DNA of 26,339 nt from Acephala macrosclerotiorum (GCA_014904845.1 MU119229.1:362186-388524); one strand, 5' to 3'. Counted from the first letter of the stretch, positions 8,904 through 18,319 are shown. Program-made: numbers and translations. Notes: a model not told the origin generated them from the letters alone.

Positions 8904-9611
8904 TTAATTAGACAATTTGAAAATATCTAGGGGAGCAACCTTATCGCAATCTCCTATGAGGACATAATCACACAGGGCCCTCACACTCGACACCGGGTCC
9001 TCCTTGCTGATCCAAAAACTTGCGCCACCTACGATCCGAGCGGCGTGGCAAAAGTTTGCGGCTGTTGACCGAGCCCCAGGAATCCCCAACTTCGTGCCAA
9101 CTATCAACACTAGATCCGGACATATTCTCAAACCATCCTCGACAGTTTCCAGAATCTCTTGCTCGTCTGGGTGAGGTTCGCCGTACAAAAGCACGTCGGG
9201 TCTGAGCTCGCCAATTCTCAATGATCGCTGGCCCTTTAATATCCGGGCCCTGTTCCTTTGCCAGTATCTTTGACAGTCTGGCGAATCGGCACTTTGGAAT
9301 GGATGTGGGTCGAAGTCACAGACTCAGTTACATTTCTGGCATTTGGCTTGATCAACTCGACCATGGAGGCGTATCGTCTTGCCGTCGAGATCAGGTAGCA
9401 TGTGCTCAATGCAATCAATGTTTTGTGTGTAGTGCTGAAAATAAGGGCGACTCTGCGCAAGCTCGTCCATAACTTTGTGGAATGGTAAAGGCGCGGTCAA
9501 ATCCGAATGCAGGCGTTCAAGTATACCGCGGACTGTGGCATAGAAGCGGATTATCTCGTCGGAAGAGGAGTAGAGAGAGCGGTAGAACGAGGTTTGTTTG
9601 GATTTCCGCAT
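8904..9611 (-). pseudogene. Sirtuin (Hst3/Hst4-like) fragment with stop
   Basis: Sirtuins remove acyl groups from lysines using NAD+. One frame runs through the region. It has HYTQNIDCIEHMLPDLDGKT with the NAD-binding TQN-I-D, and then RLHG with the catalytic His. The zinc pair C-QK-C follows, then GELRPDVLLYGEPHPDE, and LVLIVGTKLGIPGARSTAAN (GTxLxxPGAR, as in Hst3/4). The frame is cut by TGA at 9324-9326, just after the first zinc pair. In the second zinc pair one Cys appears as Tyr (DCQRYW). The N-terminal Rossmann part (GAGIS ... GIPDFRS) is absent upstream; the frame begins near FEDMRKSKQTSFYRS. It cannot make a working enzyme. Splicing around the TGA would also remove the zinc-binding region. 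Confidence 0.8.
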
Positions 9612-9652
9612 ATCCTCAAAAGTGGGAACAAAGGTTACGAGAGCAAGAGAAA

Positions 9653-10153
9653 TCAGAACAAGAGAAGCAAGAAGAAATGAAACGTAAACAAGATCTTGTG
9701 CTCTTTGACTACCTGGGTCTCCGTGAGATCCTCGGAGTCGGAGTTGGTGTCGGAGGCCTCGGAGGCGTCATCACCGTCAGACTCCAGATACTCGGCATCG
9801 GGGTGATCGGGAGGCAAGCTGGACTCGAGGTTATCGACATCTTGGGGAGGAGACGCCAAGATTGAGGTGGGGTTGGGCAAGGAGGGCACAGCAGCCACAC
9901 GTACAATCTTGCCGTGCTTGCCATTCTCTCGCTTCTTCTTCTGGGGCACTCTGGCCTTCCTGCTTTGGATCTCCTGCTTCCAATCTTTGCACACTAACGA
10001 GAGGCGAGCAATGTTAGGAGCTCCACGTCCGGTAACTCCTTCCGTACAGAGCGCCTCCTTGAGGATCTTGAATTGGACCTCGGGAGGGAAACGGCTCTAT
10101 ATAATTCCCGCTGGTCCGGCCTGAGTAGACTGGCTGGACTGGGAGGTCGACAT
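9653..10153 (-). pseudogene. F-box-like protein, in-frame stop near N-terminus
   Basis: The frame starts at the ATG at 10151-10153 with a Ser/Gln-rich leader (MSTSQSSQSTQ). It then hits TAG at 10097-10099 and continues SRFPPEVQFKILKEAL and IARLSLVCKDWKQEIQS. That is the pattern of an F-box (LPxE...IL ... L..VC+.W). A basic stretch (RKARVPQKKKREN) and an acidic stretch (ESDGDDASEASDTNSDSED) follow, and the frame ends at 9653. F-box proteins recruit targets to SCF ubiquitin ligases. The TAG could derive from CAG (Gln) by one C-to-T change. If translation starts downstream of the stop, the F-box would lose its beginning. It is in tandem with, and just upstream of, the sirtuin fragment on the same strand. 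Confidence 0.65.
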
Positions 10154-10644
10154 TTGGAAACGAGAGCCGGTAAAGAAAAGAATAGATTCTGAAGACAGGC
10201 TGCGGCTGTTTGAGCACCAGAAATGTTGAGAGAAGAAGATGAAACATGAGAGGTGGTTGCTCCTTTTAATCTCTCAGCTCATATCTTGGAATATTCGCAG
10301 AGATTGCGTAGATCGGGGTATACTGCGCGGTTGTTGTTTGCTTTTCTGGACACTGGCAAGAAGATGAGTCTGTGAGATGAGCTCGTGTAACCTAGCACAG
10401 AACATGGTTCTGGGATCGAATTGAATTGCTATTTCAAAGGGGAGGTAATTCTCTTTAGATGCATTTTGAGATCTCTTTTCGTGGCCAGTCTCTTGGCCAG
10501 GAAGGCTTGAAGCGTTGATGCTACCAGCACTGGCTATCAATCGAGTCCTACTACTATCGGATTTCATCTACGATAAGCTTATCGCAGTGGGTCTCAAACA
10601 TCGCGGGATATTCGTCAAGGGTGTTCCGAAGGGTCCTTCGGGCC
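10154..10644. other. Intergenic, no supported gene
   Basis: Only short frames without domains are present. A perfect 14-base palindrome (CGATAAGCTTATCG) lies at about 10571-10584. Otherwise nothing is recognised. Confidence 0.4.
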
Positions 10645-10688
10645 GTGCACAGGCTACCGTGGGAAGTTTCCTGCGGTAGCCCGTGCAC
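10645..10688. repeat. 44-bp palindromic element, copy 1
   Basis: The arms GTGCACAGGCTACCG and CGGTAGCCCGTGCAC pair with one mismatch around a centre TG-GGAA-GT-TTCC-TG that is itself palindromic. The whole 44 bp would fold into one hairpin. It shares ends and centre with copy 2 at 10918-10961. Confidence 0.8.
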
Positions 10689-10829
10689 CCTCTCCCACAT
10701 ATCCTCCGTCATCCCTTGACCACAGATCCCTTGAGCTGCAAACCTTACTTTCATATAACCATAATGATGATGAAAGATAAACCCACTAGAAGGAGAGAAG
10801 CATACAGAATTTAAGTACGTGATGTTCGA

Positions 10830-10915
10830 CTTGGAGGAGATTTGTGTTGATGTTGGAGGAGGGTTGATGTTGATGTTGCAGGAAGGTTGATGTTGAAGGA
10901 GGTTTGATGTTGGAG
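10830..10915. repeat. Minisatellite, unit about 16-18 bp
   Basis: Degenerate units of the form TTGATGTTGGAGGAGG occur about five times, ending just before the second palindrome. There is strong purine/TG strand bias. Confidence 0.75.
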
Positions 10916-10917
10916 TC

Positions 10918-10961
10918 GTGCACGGGCCACAGTAGTAAGTTTCCTACTATGGCCCGTGCAC
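10918..10961. repeat. 44-bp palindromic element, copy 2
   Basis: The arms GTGCACGGGCCACAGTAG and CTACTATGGCCCGTGCAC pair with one mismatch around AAGTTTCC-type centre bases. It has the same length as copy 1, the same GTGCAC ends and the same GTTTCCT centre, but different middle bases that still pair. That is compensatory variation. Confidence 0.8.
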
Positions 10962-10997
10962 ACTTCAAACGTCCTCGTGAAGTTGAATGCCTAGCCA

Positions 10998-11240
10998 TTT
11001 ACGAGGTATCCCCAAAGAGCCCGAAAGTCAACCGATCAGCGAACATCTGAACATCAAAGTAACCGACAACAACCATAAAGTCTTCTCCAAGATCAAGCGC
11101 ATCACAATCCTCAAGAAGTTGATGGCGCCTTCTGCGAGAGACAAGACATTCGACGACAGTCGTATACAGCCTACCGATAGCCCCAACATGGTTAGCATGT
11201 CTTGTGAAGCTATCGCTCTTCGCCGCTCGGCATGATAAAG
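10998..11240 (+). pseudogene. SUMO (SMT3) pseudogene
   Basis: The translation gives PESQPISEHLNIKVTDNN, then VFSKIKRITILKKLM. This is the first half of the SUMO ubiquitin-like fold (usual form SEHLNIKV ... FFKIKR...LKKLM). After LM the frame shifts: AFCERQ is readable one frame over. The stretch normally coding for the central strand (about ten residues up to RFLF) is missing. The original frame returns as FDDSRIQPTDSPNM, matching FDGxRIxPTDSPxxL. The C-terminal strand and the mature diglycine are not preserved in frame. No intron-like gap is present in the preserved half. It is a decayed copy, not the working gene. Confidence 0.7.
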
Positions 11241-12307
11241 ACCACCCACCGAGATCGCGAGGTCAACCTGGATCACCTGGATCATCTAGATCACCTATGC
11301 GCACCAGATCAAGATGTCGGCCTCGTTTCTGGCACGGGTCCCGTCAGGTCTTGTTCGAAACCGGTCGGCGGGCAGCGCCCCTCTTGATCCGCATGGTAGG
11401 TTACCGCACCTGTACAAAGAGCCCATTATGTTTTGTTGAGAAATTTGCCTACAGTGGAACATGGCTTCCCCGCAGAAAAGCCAAAATTATTTTGCTCAGA
11501 AGCGTGAGCTTGATATTTCTCGTGCAGTCTCTCTTAGCTCTAACTTTCTCAGATGTCGAATTCGCGACTCCAGACTAGAGCAAGCGAGTGGAACGACGGA
11601 TATACGGTTAGATAAAAACATTCTTTTGTCAGTTTCCAGAACCCAGAAGACGGATGACGATTCTTCCAAATCCTGATGCCTCTTAAAATAACGCACAATG
11701 GTCAGGTCGTTCAGGCAGTCTCTTATATTCATTCTGCGAGAGGAACTGCGGCTCATAACCTGCATGCACCTGGAAAACATTGAATTCTACGCCTAGAGCA
11801 CCTGCCTCAAATGCCCTTCTGGGGGTATAGTTTACTGGTAGAGATGGTTGCCCGGTTTGGAAGAGGAAAGGGACGTCAAGGCATCGGCGGCGGGAGAGTG
11901 CTCGTGTGGTTGAGGATTAACAACGATCTACATCTCTCATATTGACTCTGGAGTAGGAGTGGGAGGGTGGGGCAACGCAATTGTATTAGTCTGGTTTGGT
12001 CGTTGCAAAAATATTCAATATAGCCTCTGATGTACTTGTCCTCGAAATACCACCCTCCTCCAATCTGTGTTTGTAGCCTATTTCCGCCTCTTGTGCCGAT
12101 GGCGACTAGAACGCCTCCCTCACAATCCCCGGGATGCATGGTGTGGTATGCAGGTTGACCTGGGAGTATTCAATGTAGATCAAGGTGCTTTACATATCTT
12201 GTTTCGAGAAGGCTGGTGTGGCGTCGGTGCGATTGGAGTTTGGGACCCTGGGTGGGCCTGATTTTCATGCCGCAAGTGCCGTAAGATCGATGCCTTCTCG
12301 TGGATGC
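11241..12307. other. About 1 kb without a supported gene
   Basis: Short repeats of GGATCACCT-type lie at about 11268-11297. Several frames of 70-95 codons on both strands have no recognisable domain. A tRNA-like start at about 11821 does not fold into a tRNA. Confidence 0.4.
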
Positions 12308-12487
12308 TCATGTTATCGAACTTTGTGGTGTGAACAATGGGCAATGGCCTGGGACTACGATATACCGTTCGTGGGGCGCCCTTGGACACCTGTGCTCCTT
12401 CTTCCCTTCGACTGAAGTGCCAATGAAGTGCGCACCAGGGTCGAGGCATGAGGTGTAGATATAGTAGTTCTTCGTGAATTCGCACAT
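12308..12487 (-). CDS. Small conserved fungal protein (59 aa, MCEFTKNYY type)
   Basis: ATG at 12485-12487 and TGA at 12308-12310 enclose 59 codons. The product begins MCEFTKNYYIYTSCLDPGAH and contains RCPRAPHERYIVVPGHCPL. I recognise this as a family of very small ascomycete proteins with spaced Cys (here C2, C14, C34, C49), often annotated hypothetical; I recall this rather than having searched it. In the family CPL is usually followed by another Cys; here it reads CPLF, so the end may be altered or continue in another exon. Function is unknown. The Cys/His spacing would allow metal binding. Confidence 0.55.
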   Translation of the reverse strand: MCEFTKNYYIYTSCLDPGAHFIGTSVEGKKEHRCPRAPHERYIVVPGHCPLFTPQSSIT

Positions 12488-12742
12488 GTCGTTGGAGTTC
12501 TGCGTTTGATTGAACCTGGAAGAGGAAGTTCAACCAATGGATTGGTATACCAACGGCACAGACTCCTTGCCCTCAGAGTTTGCCTAGAGTCAATGCAAGA
12601 AACAAACACTATTGAAGACCAATCCTTCGAGCCAAAGTGAGAGAAGATATATACCATCCCAAAACTACAAATGCAACCACCCCAATACCAAACACCACAT
12701 AAGAAATCGCTCGGCCCAGCAAATAAAAAATTGTGTAGCTTT

Positions 12743-14150
12743 TCACTTTTTGTCCACAAATTCTTGTGTGACTATCGTTGTCGCTAGAATTCTATTGCCT
12801 TTCTTCGTATTACCCTCCAAATTCGTGCCTTTTGACGTCGTGTTGGAAGCGCTTATGTAGGTAATAATTGCGTCATGGCTTGTAGGTTGGTTGTTCTGTT
12901 CGAGGTGCTGGAGCTGGTAATCTGCATCTTTGCGTAAGACAGCGATACTAGTAGTCGAGTCATGGCGGCTGCCGTAGCGGACACTACTTGTTTCAGCTTC
13001 TACGTCAGTCCCTTGCGAAATGCCTTGTCGGACGTAGCTGTTGGTGTACGGTTTCCGCGAAGAGAGGCTTGAAAGTTGAGGCACGATTTTGACGAGAAGT
13101 GCACGCAGCGTTGGTAAGCATGCGGAAATGATGGCCAAGCTGAGCTCCAACAAAGACCAAGTGGCTGCATCCACATTATCCCAGGTTGGGTCGGTTGATT
13201 TTGCCGCGATTTTGAGAAAATGGATACGGAATAGGGAGATTGCGCAGGTGCTGGTGGTTTTTTTTTTGTTATTTCAGCAAACTTTAATTGCTGGGAGAGA
13301 CAGGGGGGTTGGGATAGACTTACAAGAGACCAAGGCCAAAAATAACAAAGAGGATAATTTTCTGCTTCTTGGGTAACTGTAGGGACTTGAGGGCTGGCAA
13401 AGGGAGTATGAAAATGCTAAAGTCGGTGATGATGTTGACGACTGCATAAGTGTACCATATTGGAAGAAAAGGGATACATTTTCCTTGAATAGTCGGGTCC
13501 CAAAAGGAGGCAGCGGGCATACAAATCATGGCGTTCAGGAAAATCTGAGTGATTGCCCAGCAAATAATGACGACAAGGCCGACAACACAGGCCTTTTGTA
13601 TTGCTGGCGCAGTGAAAATGCGGCGGTATTGGAGTAAAATGGAAATTTTGATGACTGAGAGGGCAAAATTGTAGAGAAGTATGCTTGCATAGAACGTCTA
13701 ACTGGGGTTAGCAGAACAACCTAAGTGATTTTGGGGGAGTTTTTCCTACCTTGAGGTAGGGTATAGTTTCCTCCTTGGGGATCGTCCATACATGTCGGCC
13801 AAGCCCATATCTGCTTTCTACGGAGATGCATATCAGCATGTTGCAGACGGCAGAGGTATTTTAAAACTTACCTATACCTACGGCAACAGCTGTTCCAAGA
13901 GTGAAAACCTATCAAATGGCACGGTCATTTCGTGAGTTGTGTAAATCAGAATGCTCTGAATAGGTTGCGGTACCTGCGCAGCCACCATTAACCAGTCATC
14001 CAGACCGCATGCTTTAAGGATCTTGAGGCGAGTGAAGAATCGAAGCGCTACAATAGTGGACGAGAGAATGGCCATGAAACTGACGATTGCGATGATCTCA
14101 CGCGCCCTTGACTGAGAGTCAATTCCTTGACTGTCAATTATAGATGCCAT
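12743..14150 (-). CDS. Rhodopsin-like (Pth11/SAT5-type) integral membrane protein, five exons
   Basis: Exons 13974-14150, 13872-13908, 13750-13817, 13324-13697 and 12743-13250 join in frame to 387 aa. Introns are 65, 54, 52 and 73 nt. Conserved family blocks appear in order: LRFFTRLKILKACGLDDWLM after helix 1; YGLGRHVWTIP; ALSVIKISILLQYRRIF; FWDPTIQGKC with the extracellular Cys; VVNIITDFSIFILPLPALKSLQLP; and DAATWSLLELSLAIISACLP before the cytosolic tail. This is the fungal rhodopsin-domain family, which includes the Magnaporthe Pth11 receptor and many orphan members. The protein sits in the plasma membrane with seven predicted helices. The N-terminus is short and has no CFEM domain, so it is not a classical Pth11. 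The tail is Ser/Thr-rich. Ligand unknown. Confidence 0.85.
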
Positions 14151-14944
14151 TTTGAACAGCAGACACAAGTGTATTAGAGTGGGAAAGAGAGGAACAGGAT
14201 ACTGTCCTACACGGAAGACGAGAACGAGCTGACGACTTTATTATTATCAGCTGCTCACTGTGAATGGTTCAATTCTCTCATGTCTGTATGATATCGTATT
14301 CAAATGGTGATAGTGGCTTGATATCAGATGATTAAATCTCTGACCCAATCGATGTTGATGGTAATCGGTAAAGATGGGCGAAGCTTGTCTATTTTTGATT
14401 TCTCTACGGGGGTTTGCCCCCACAAACATCTTCCGGGGCACTTTCGAATAGATCTTGATTTCACTTCACAATTCAAATAGACTTTTGCTTTTCTAATTTG
14501 TCTATGCTTGGGTCGGTTTATGCAATGTGTTTCAATCTTTAATTTCCCTTGCCCCTACCCTAAATAAACTCTAATATTTTGGCCGGGGCATCGACAAAAT
14601 TTTGGGTTTAAACCAGGGGGGAGAGTAAGACTTACTGTCGAGGCAAATTACTTTTTGCGGCGTCGCTCTAGCACGGGAGGTATCGCTGCCAGCCATTCAG
14701 TAGCAATGGATGCGTCATCGAAGGGACATGGTACGGATAATACCGAAGAATGGGTACGGCACGGGTTGAGGAGCTGTTCGCAACAAGTCGAAACTATGAA
14801 ATGAGATGTTGCTTGTAAGCGTTAGAGTCTTTACGTGGCTTTGCCGCGTATGATTTCCCTGTTTCTTTACTCATTTTTCAATATGATATTGAGAATCGCT
14901 AAAGAAGGCATTCGAGACAGACGTGGCGCTGTTAGGAACGGCAG
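14151..14944. other. Upstream region of the rhodopsin-like gene
   Basis: This 0.8-kb gap precedes the minus-strand membrane gene. It contains a GGGGG/CCCC-rich part around 14400-14620 and no coding frame with recognisable content. Confidence 0.45.
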
Positions 14945-16545
14945 TCAGCAAGGGGGCGGGGTCATGGGTTCGTGCATCGTTGAACGGGAGTTGGATCCGG
15001 CCCGTGCCAGCGGGACAGCGTCGAATGGGTCTCCCTGACTTCGAATAGAGTTCGCGGCTGAAGGACGTGTATTGTGAGGATAGCTCTTTCCGCGGATGCT
15101 TGATGACGGTCCCAGGCGGATGATTTTCTTTTCCAAACTGCATCCAAACGCATTACAAACCGATTCCTTTCCATTTGTGCCCAATATAACACTCGGACAA
15201 TAATATCCATAAATACAAGAATCCAACTCGCAGTCCTGCCCATTCAAGCAAAGATTCGATCTCGTCAGATATGTAATAGCTTTTAAATCCTCTTCGATAG
15301 CTTTATACCGATGTTCGAAACAGCATTCATCTTCCTTTGCGCAAGAACCACGCAAGTAATAGTTATAGCAGGGTTTGTTGTTGATTGTGCGGCGCTTGAT
15401 TTTGTCGAGGACGGTAGCGTTCACAGTAATAGGGGGATCAAGACCACGGGAGCCAAAGACCCACCAGGCTGGTTTTGCTAGAGCGGGAGTTAGAATTGGT
15501 TTTCTGTTGATTGTGATTGTTGTTCCGTTTTTGACTGATACGGGAGAGGCCATTAAAGGCGAAGAAGCAATAGATGTCACGCTGGCCCAGGTAGAAAATG
15601 GCGTGAAAAAGAGAGCGTGAGCGTGAGCTAAACGATCGACGAGTTTTTCGACACGGAATATGTTGTTGAAATTTAAGATTTAAAGACCCGTAGCCGTGAG
15701 TTCGCGAACAGTGGACTGGCCTTCGATTATGGTGATTCGGCAATAGTCGTCTTAGATCGCTACTTCGTCGAGAAAGGGTACGTAGCCTGCGTCGTGGGAT
15801 ATACCGAGAAGAATTTGTTTGCAGTTCTAGTTTCGCAAGTGCCAACGCATACATTCTGAAGAAATCAGATCAAGCCTTTCAGCAGTAGCATCAAATATAC
15901 CTTTAATCTTTGAACCAGCCATTTCCTTTCCGTACCCGATATCGATGAAATCGAATGATGATTTCCCTTGTGTAAATCCTAATGTAAAATCCTTCAAATC
16001 ATCTGGGTTTTCGAGAGATCCATCTCGCCGCATAGCTTTCGAGAGTCCCGTAATATTCGCACAAACTTTGGCCATAACTTCGATTTGATCTGAAAAGTGA
16101 GCTGATATCTAGAACGAGGTTCTAGATACTCACGATCATACCATCTCCATCGATCAAGACCATAATGTAGGGATTGCGATTCTACGAATATCAGCAACAG
16201 GCAGCAAGCCCAGCGGCCTAATCATACTCTCATGAAATCACAATCGACACTGAATTGTTCCATCCTCTACTGGGCTAAATTCAACTGCTGTTGCAAATCT
16301 CTCCTAGATCGCCGGGCATCATCGAGATCCAATTGCGCATTCTCCAATTCCTTTGCCAGCCCGGCATTTTCGTGTCGCAAAGCGCTCTCTACTCGTTTAC
16401 AATATATCAGCAGATCCTAGAGAAGTCACGACGAGTCCTCAGCAGCTGATCCATAACAGCCTGCACCTACCTTTATTAACTCATCGCCAGTGTCTCGCTG
16501 CAGCTGCAAAGCATGAAATCGCTAAACAAAGTCCATAATGGCCAT
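14945..16545 (-). pseudogene. CCCH zinc-finger protein with N-terminal GDG domain, five in-frame stops
   Basis: The gene is readable end to end. Exon 1 (16471-16545) reads MAIMDFV*RFHALQLQRD. Exon 2 (16228-16416) is a coiled coil with LDLDDARRSRRDLQQQL. Exon 3 (16134-16181) reads NPYIMVLIDGDGMI. The next exon reads AKVCANITGLSKAM ... LGFTQGKSSFDFIDIGYGKE; the last holds ILLGISHDAGY, RITIIEGQSTVREL and CYNYYLRGSC with its CCCH finger (C...C...C...H), then CIYGYYCP. Introns of 54, 46 and 45 nt are recognisable. Stops lie at 16522-16524 (TAG), 16267-16269 (TAG), 15827-15829 (TAG), 15752-15754 (TAA) and 15680-15682 (TAA). About 40-50 residues normally between GDGMI and AKVCAN are missing. The intact relatives are presumed nuclear/RNA-binding. 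This copy is dead. Confidence 0.85.
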
Positions 16546-16864
16546 AGCTGGCAGTTGTGCTATTACTGTAGAATCAGCTGAAATTGAGGTTGTCGCGTTA
16601 AGTTCTAAAGATCTGCGTCGAAAAACGCGACAACGGGCCAAGACATAAGTCTAAGTTGCTTGGTCCTAGCAAATAAATGTTGTAAGAGATAAATTTGCTT
16701 GTAAGATGGATAATCGTGTGAGATTGATTGAAAAGAAGTAAAAAAAAAGGCTTCACTTGCCTTCTGTGGTTTTCCTTTTGCCAATGCTAACAAAGACCAA
16801 GGCTGGCAGCCCAGCTGGTACCCCACGATTTTAAGCCGCCAAGCCCAGCACAATACCACCGATC
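16546..16864. other. Intergenic / damaged 5' part of the Copia fragment
   Basis: No supported gene. The Copia sequence upstream of 16865 cannot be followed in any frame, so the 5' truncation point lies here or slightly downstream. Confidence 0.4.
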
Positions 16865-17317
16865 GTGTTGGATGCAGCCATAATCCCACAACGTACTTTT
16901 ATTTGCGAAGCAGGCAAGCAATTGGTCACCTTAGGACCAGGGAGAGGGCTGCAACCAACAGTCGCTCTCTCTACTTGCGAAGCCGAATATATTGGCCAAT
17001 CAAACGCTGCAAAAGAGGCTATCTGGCTGCGGCGATTACTCGACGAAATCCGCCCAGAGGATATGGACGAGTCTAAGGCGACGATTATCTTCTGCGACAA
17101 TCAAGGAGCTATTGCTCTAGCAAAGAACCCTCAGTTTCACTCCCGAATGAAACACGTCGAGATACAACACAATTTTGTACGTGAGAAAGTGAGTGATGGA
17201 GCAATTCAACTCGAGTACGTTAACACGGAGAGCCAGGTGGCCGACGGCTTGACAAAGGCGCTCGACAAGAGGCGATTCGAGACATTCGGGAAGTCCATCG
17301 GATTGGAGCTTGCATAG
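16865..17317 (+). mobile_element. Ty1/Copia polyprotein C-terminus (RNase H), truncated
   Basis: The frame covers the end of a Copia pol: QPTVALSTCEAEYIGQSNAA with the catalytic Glu of CEAEY, then IFCDNQGAIALAKNPQFHSR with the Asp of CDNQ. HSRMKHVEIQHNFVREKV and YVNTESQVADGLTKAL follow, the standard Ty1-type RNase H ending. The first 25 or so residues do not match the usual GYTDADW...SWSSKRQ lead-in, so the first catalytic Asp is missing and the copy is 5'-truncated or locally scrambled. Integrase and reverse transcriptase are absent. The stop at 17315-17317 is followed by about 230 bp and then the 3' LTR. The frame has no stops, so the insertion is younger than the mutated AT blocks. Confidence 0.85.
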
Positions 17318-17540
17318 AAGGACACAATCGAGCAGGCTTTCCCCCCATTATGTTGGTGGGGTTTTTACTGCCGCTCGATGCTACGATATGACTGGTTTTT
17401 AAGACTGTTTTTCCAGTCAGCCGTTATACTGTGATTTTCCCCGGACCTGAGGGTTTTTGGTATAATGGAACATCGGTTTATACTGTGTTTACTATGACAA
17501 GCGATGCTAACAGATAAATACGACCCTAGCTCATGTCACT

Positions 17541-17550
17541 GAAGTGGGAG
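17541..17550 (+). promoter_or_regulatory. Polypurine tract
   Basis: GAAGTGGGAG abuts the TG start of the LTR, as expected for the plus-strand primer of a Copia element. Confidence 0.55.
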
Positions 17551-17671
17551 TGTTGAAATTTCAGCTCCCTGAGCTAGGGGTCTGGGCTGGAGCATATAAT
17601 GAAGGCTTCTCCCAGCTGTAAAGAAGGAATATAGCATTCTATTCGAACCAATCAGAGACTGAAATTTAACA
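17551..17671 (+). repeat. 3' LTR of the Copia element (121 bp)
   Basis: Starts TGTTGAAATTTCAG and ends CTGAAATTTAACA, a terminal inverted repeat of about 13 bases with one difference. It sits directly after the polypurine tract and downstream of the Copia RNase H frame. It is very short for a Copia LTR. No second copy is in the window, so the 5' end of the element has been lost. Confidence 0.7.
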
Positions 17672-18131
17672 TAAAGGGCTTCACCAAGGGTCCTCTATTG
17701 TCCCTGTCATCTCAGGGGAAAAATTTAGACTCCCAGAGGGAGCTCTTCCTAGGGAAAAGCCTATCAATCTTCTTATTGCTGTCCGGTTGTCTAATAACCG
17801 GAAGTCTATCTCTGCCCTTCAAAAGGGGGCCACGGCTGCTGGGAAGAAGAGGAAAGCGGCGGCTCTTGCGGGGGAGGGAAGTGCGGGGCAAGAGGGGTTC
17901 TCAGGTGACTTGGATCACCAGGAGGCTGAGGCTATTGCTATCCAAGATGAGTTGGATGAGCAATTTGCTAATGATGTGGAGGCTGCAGTAGAAAGGGAGA
18001 GGATGAGAGCAGGGGAGGTGGCGACACCCACACCTGCTCCTAAGCGGGCGAAGGGGAATGGGAAGGGGAAATCTGTGAGCTTTGAGCGCCATCTTAACGC
18101 CCCTAAGATGGTGGCAAGGAGCGGGAAGTAG
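17670..18131 (+). pseudogene. Open frame cut by the LTR, basic C-terminus, unrecognised
   Basis: An open frame runs from the LTR edge to TAG at 18129-18131 with no ATG in its first 100 nt. It reads EKPINLLIAVRLSNNRKSIS, ALQKGATAAGKKRKAAALAG, an acidic stretch (DELDEQFANDVEAAVERERM), then PAPKRAKGNGKGKSVSFERH. It looks like the C-terminal part of a longer protein, now without its N-terminus because the Copia element sits there. Charged, low-complexity tails like this occur in transposon proteins, but I cannot assign a family. A poly-T run and inverted repeats follow within 250 bp. Confidence 0.4.
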
Positions 18132-18319
18132 TGGAAGCTTGTTTTTGTTTTATTTGTCCTTGATTTGTAGTAAAAAGTGCTGGCACTTGACCAAAACACC
18201 AAAAAACTGCATCTCTTAGAGGCTAGCTTATAAATAAGGTTATATCTTCTTTTTTTTTTTTTTGACATTTGGCGACTATACAACATTTGGCCAAACGCCT
18301 ATTGTATTGGCTAAACGCT

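Noticed and set aside
10554..10754. Minus-strand 66-codon frame
   Set aside because: Runs through the 44-bp palindrome; no family resemblance.
10830..10915. Possible CRISPR-like array
   Set aside because: Units are contiguous and degenerate without spacers; a minisatellite in a eukaryotic genome.
11821..11880. tRNA-like start (GGGGGTATAGTTTACTGGTAGAG)
   Set aside because: Resembles a D-arm, but no anticodon stem, no GGTTCRANYCC T-arm and no matching acceptor 3' strand follow at proper distance.
16831..17100. Minus-strand 89-codon frame
   Set aside because: Exact antisense of the Copia RNase H region; a well-known shadow frame.
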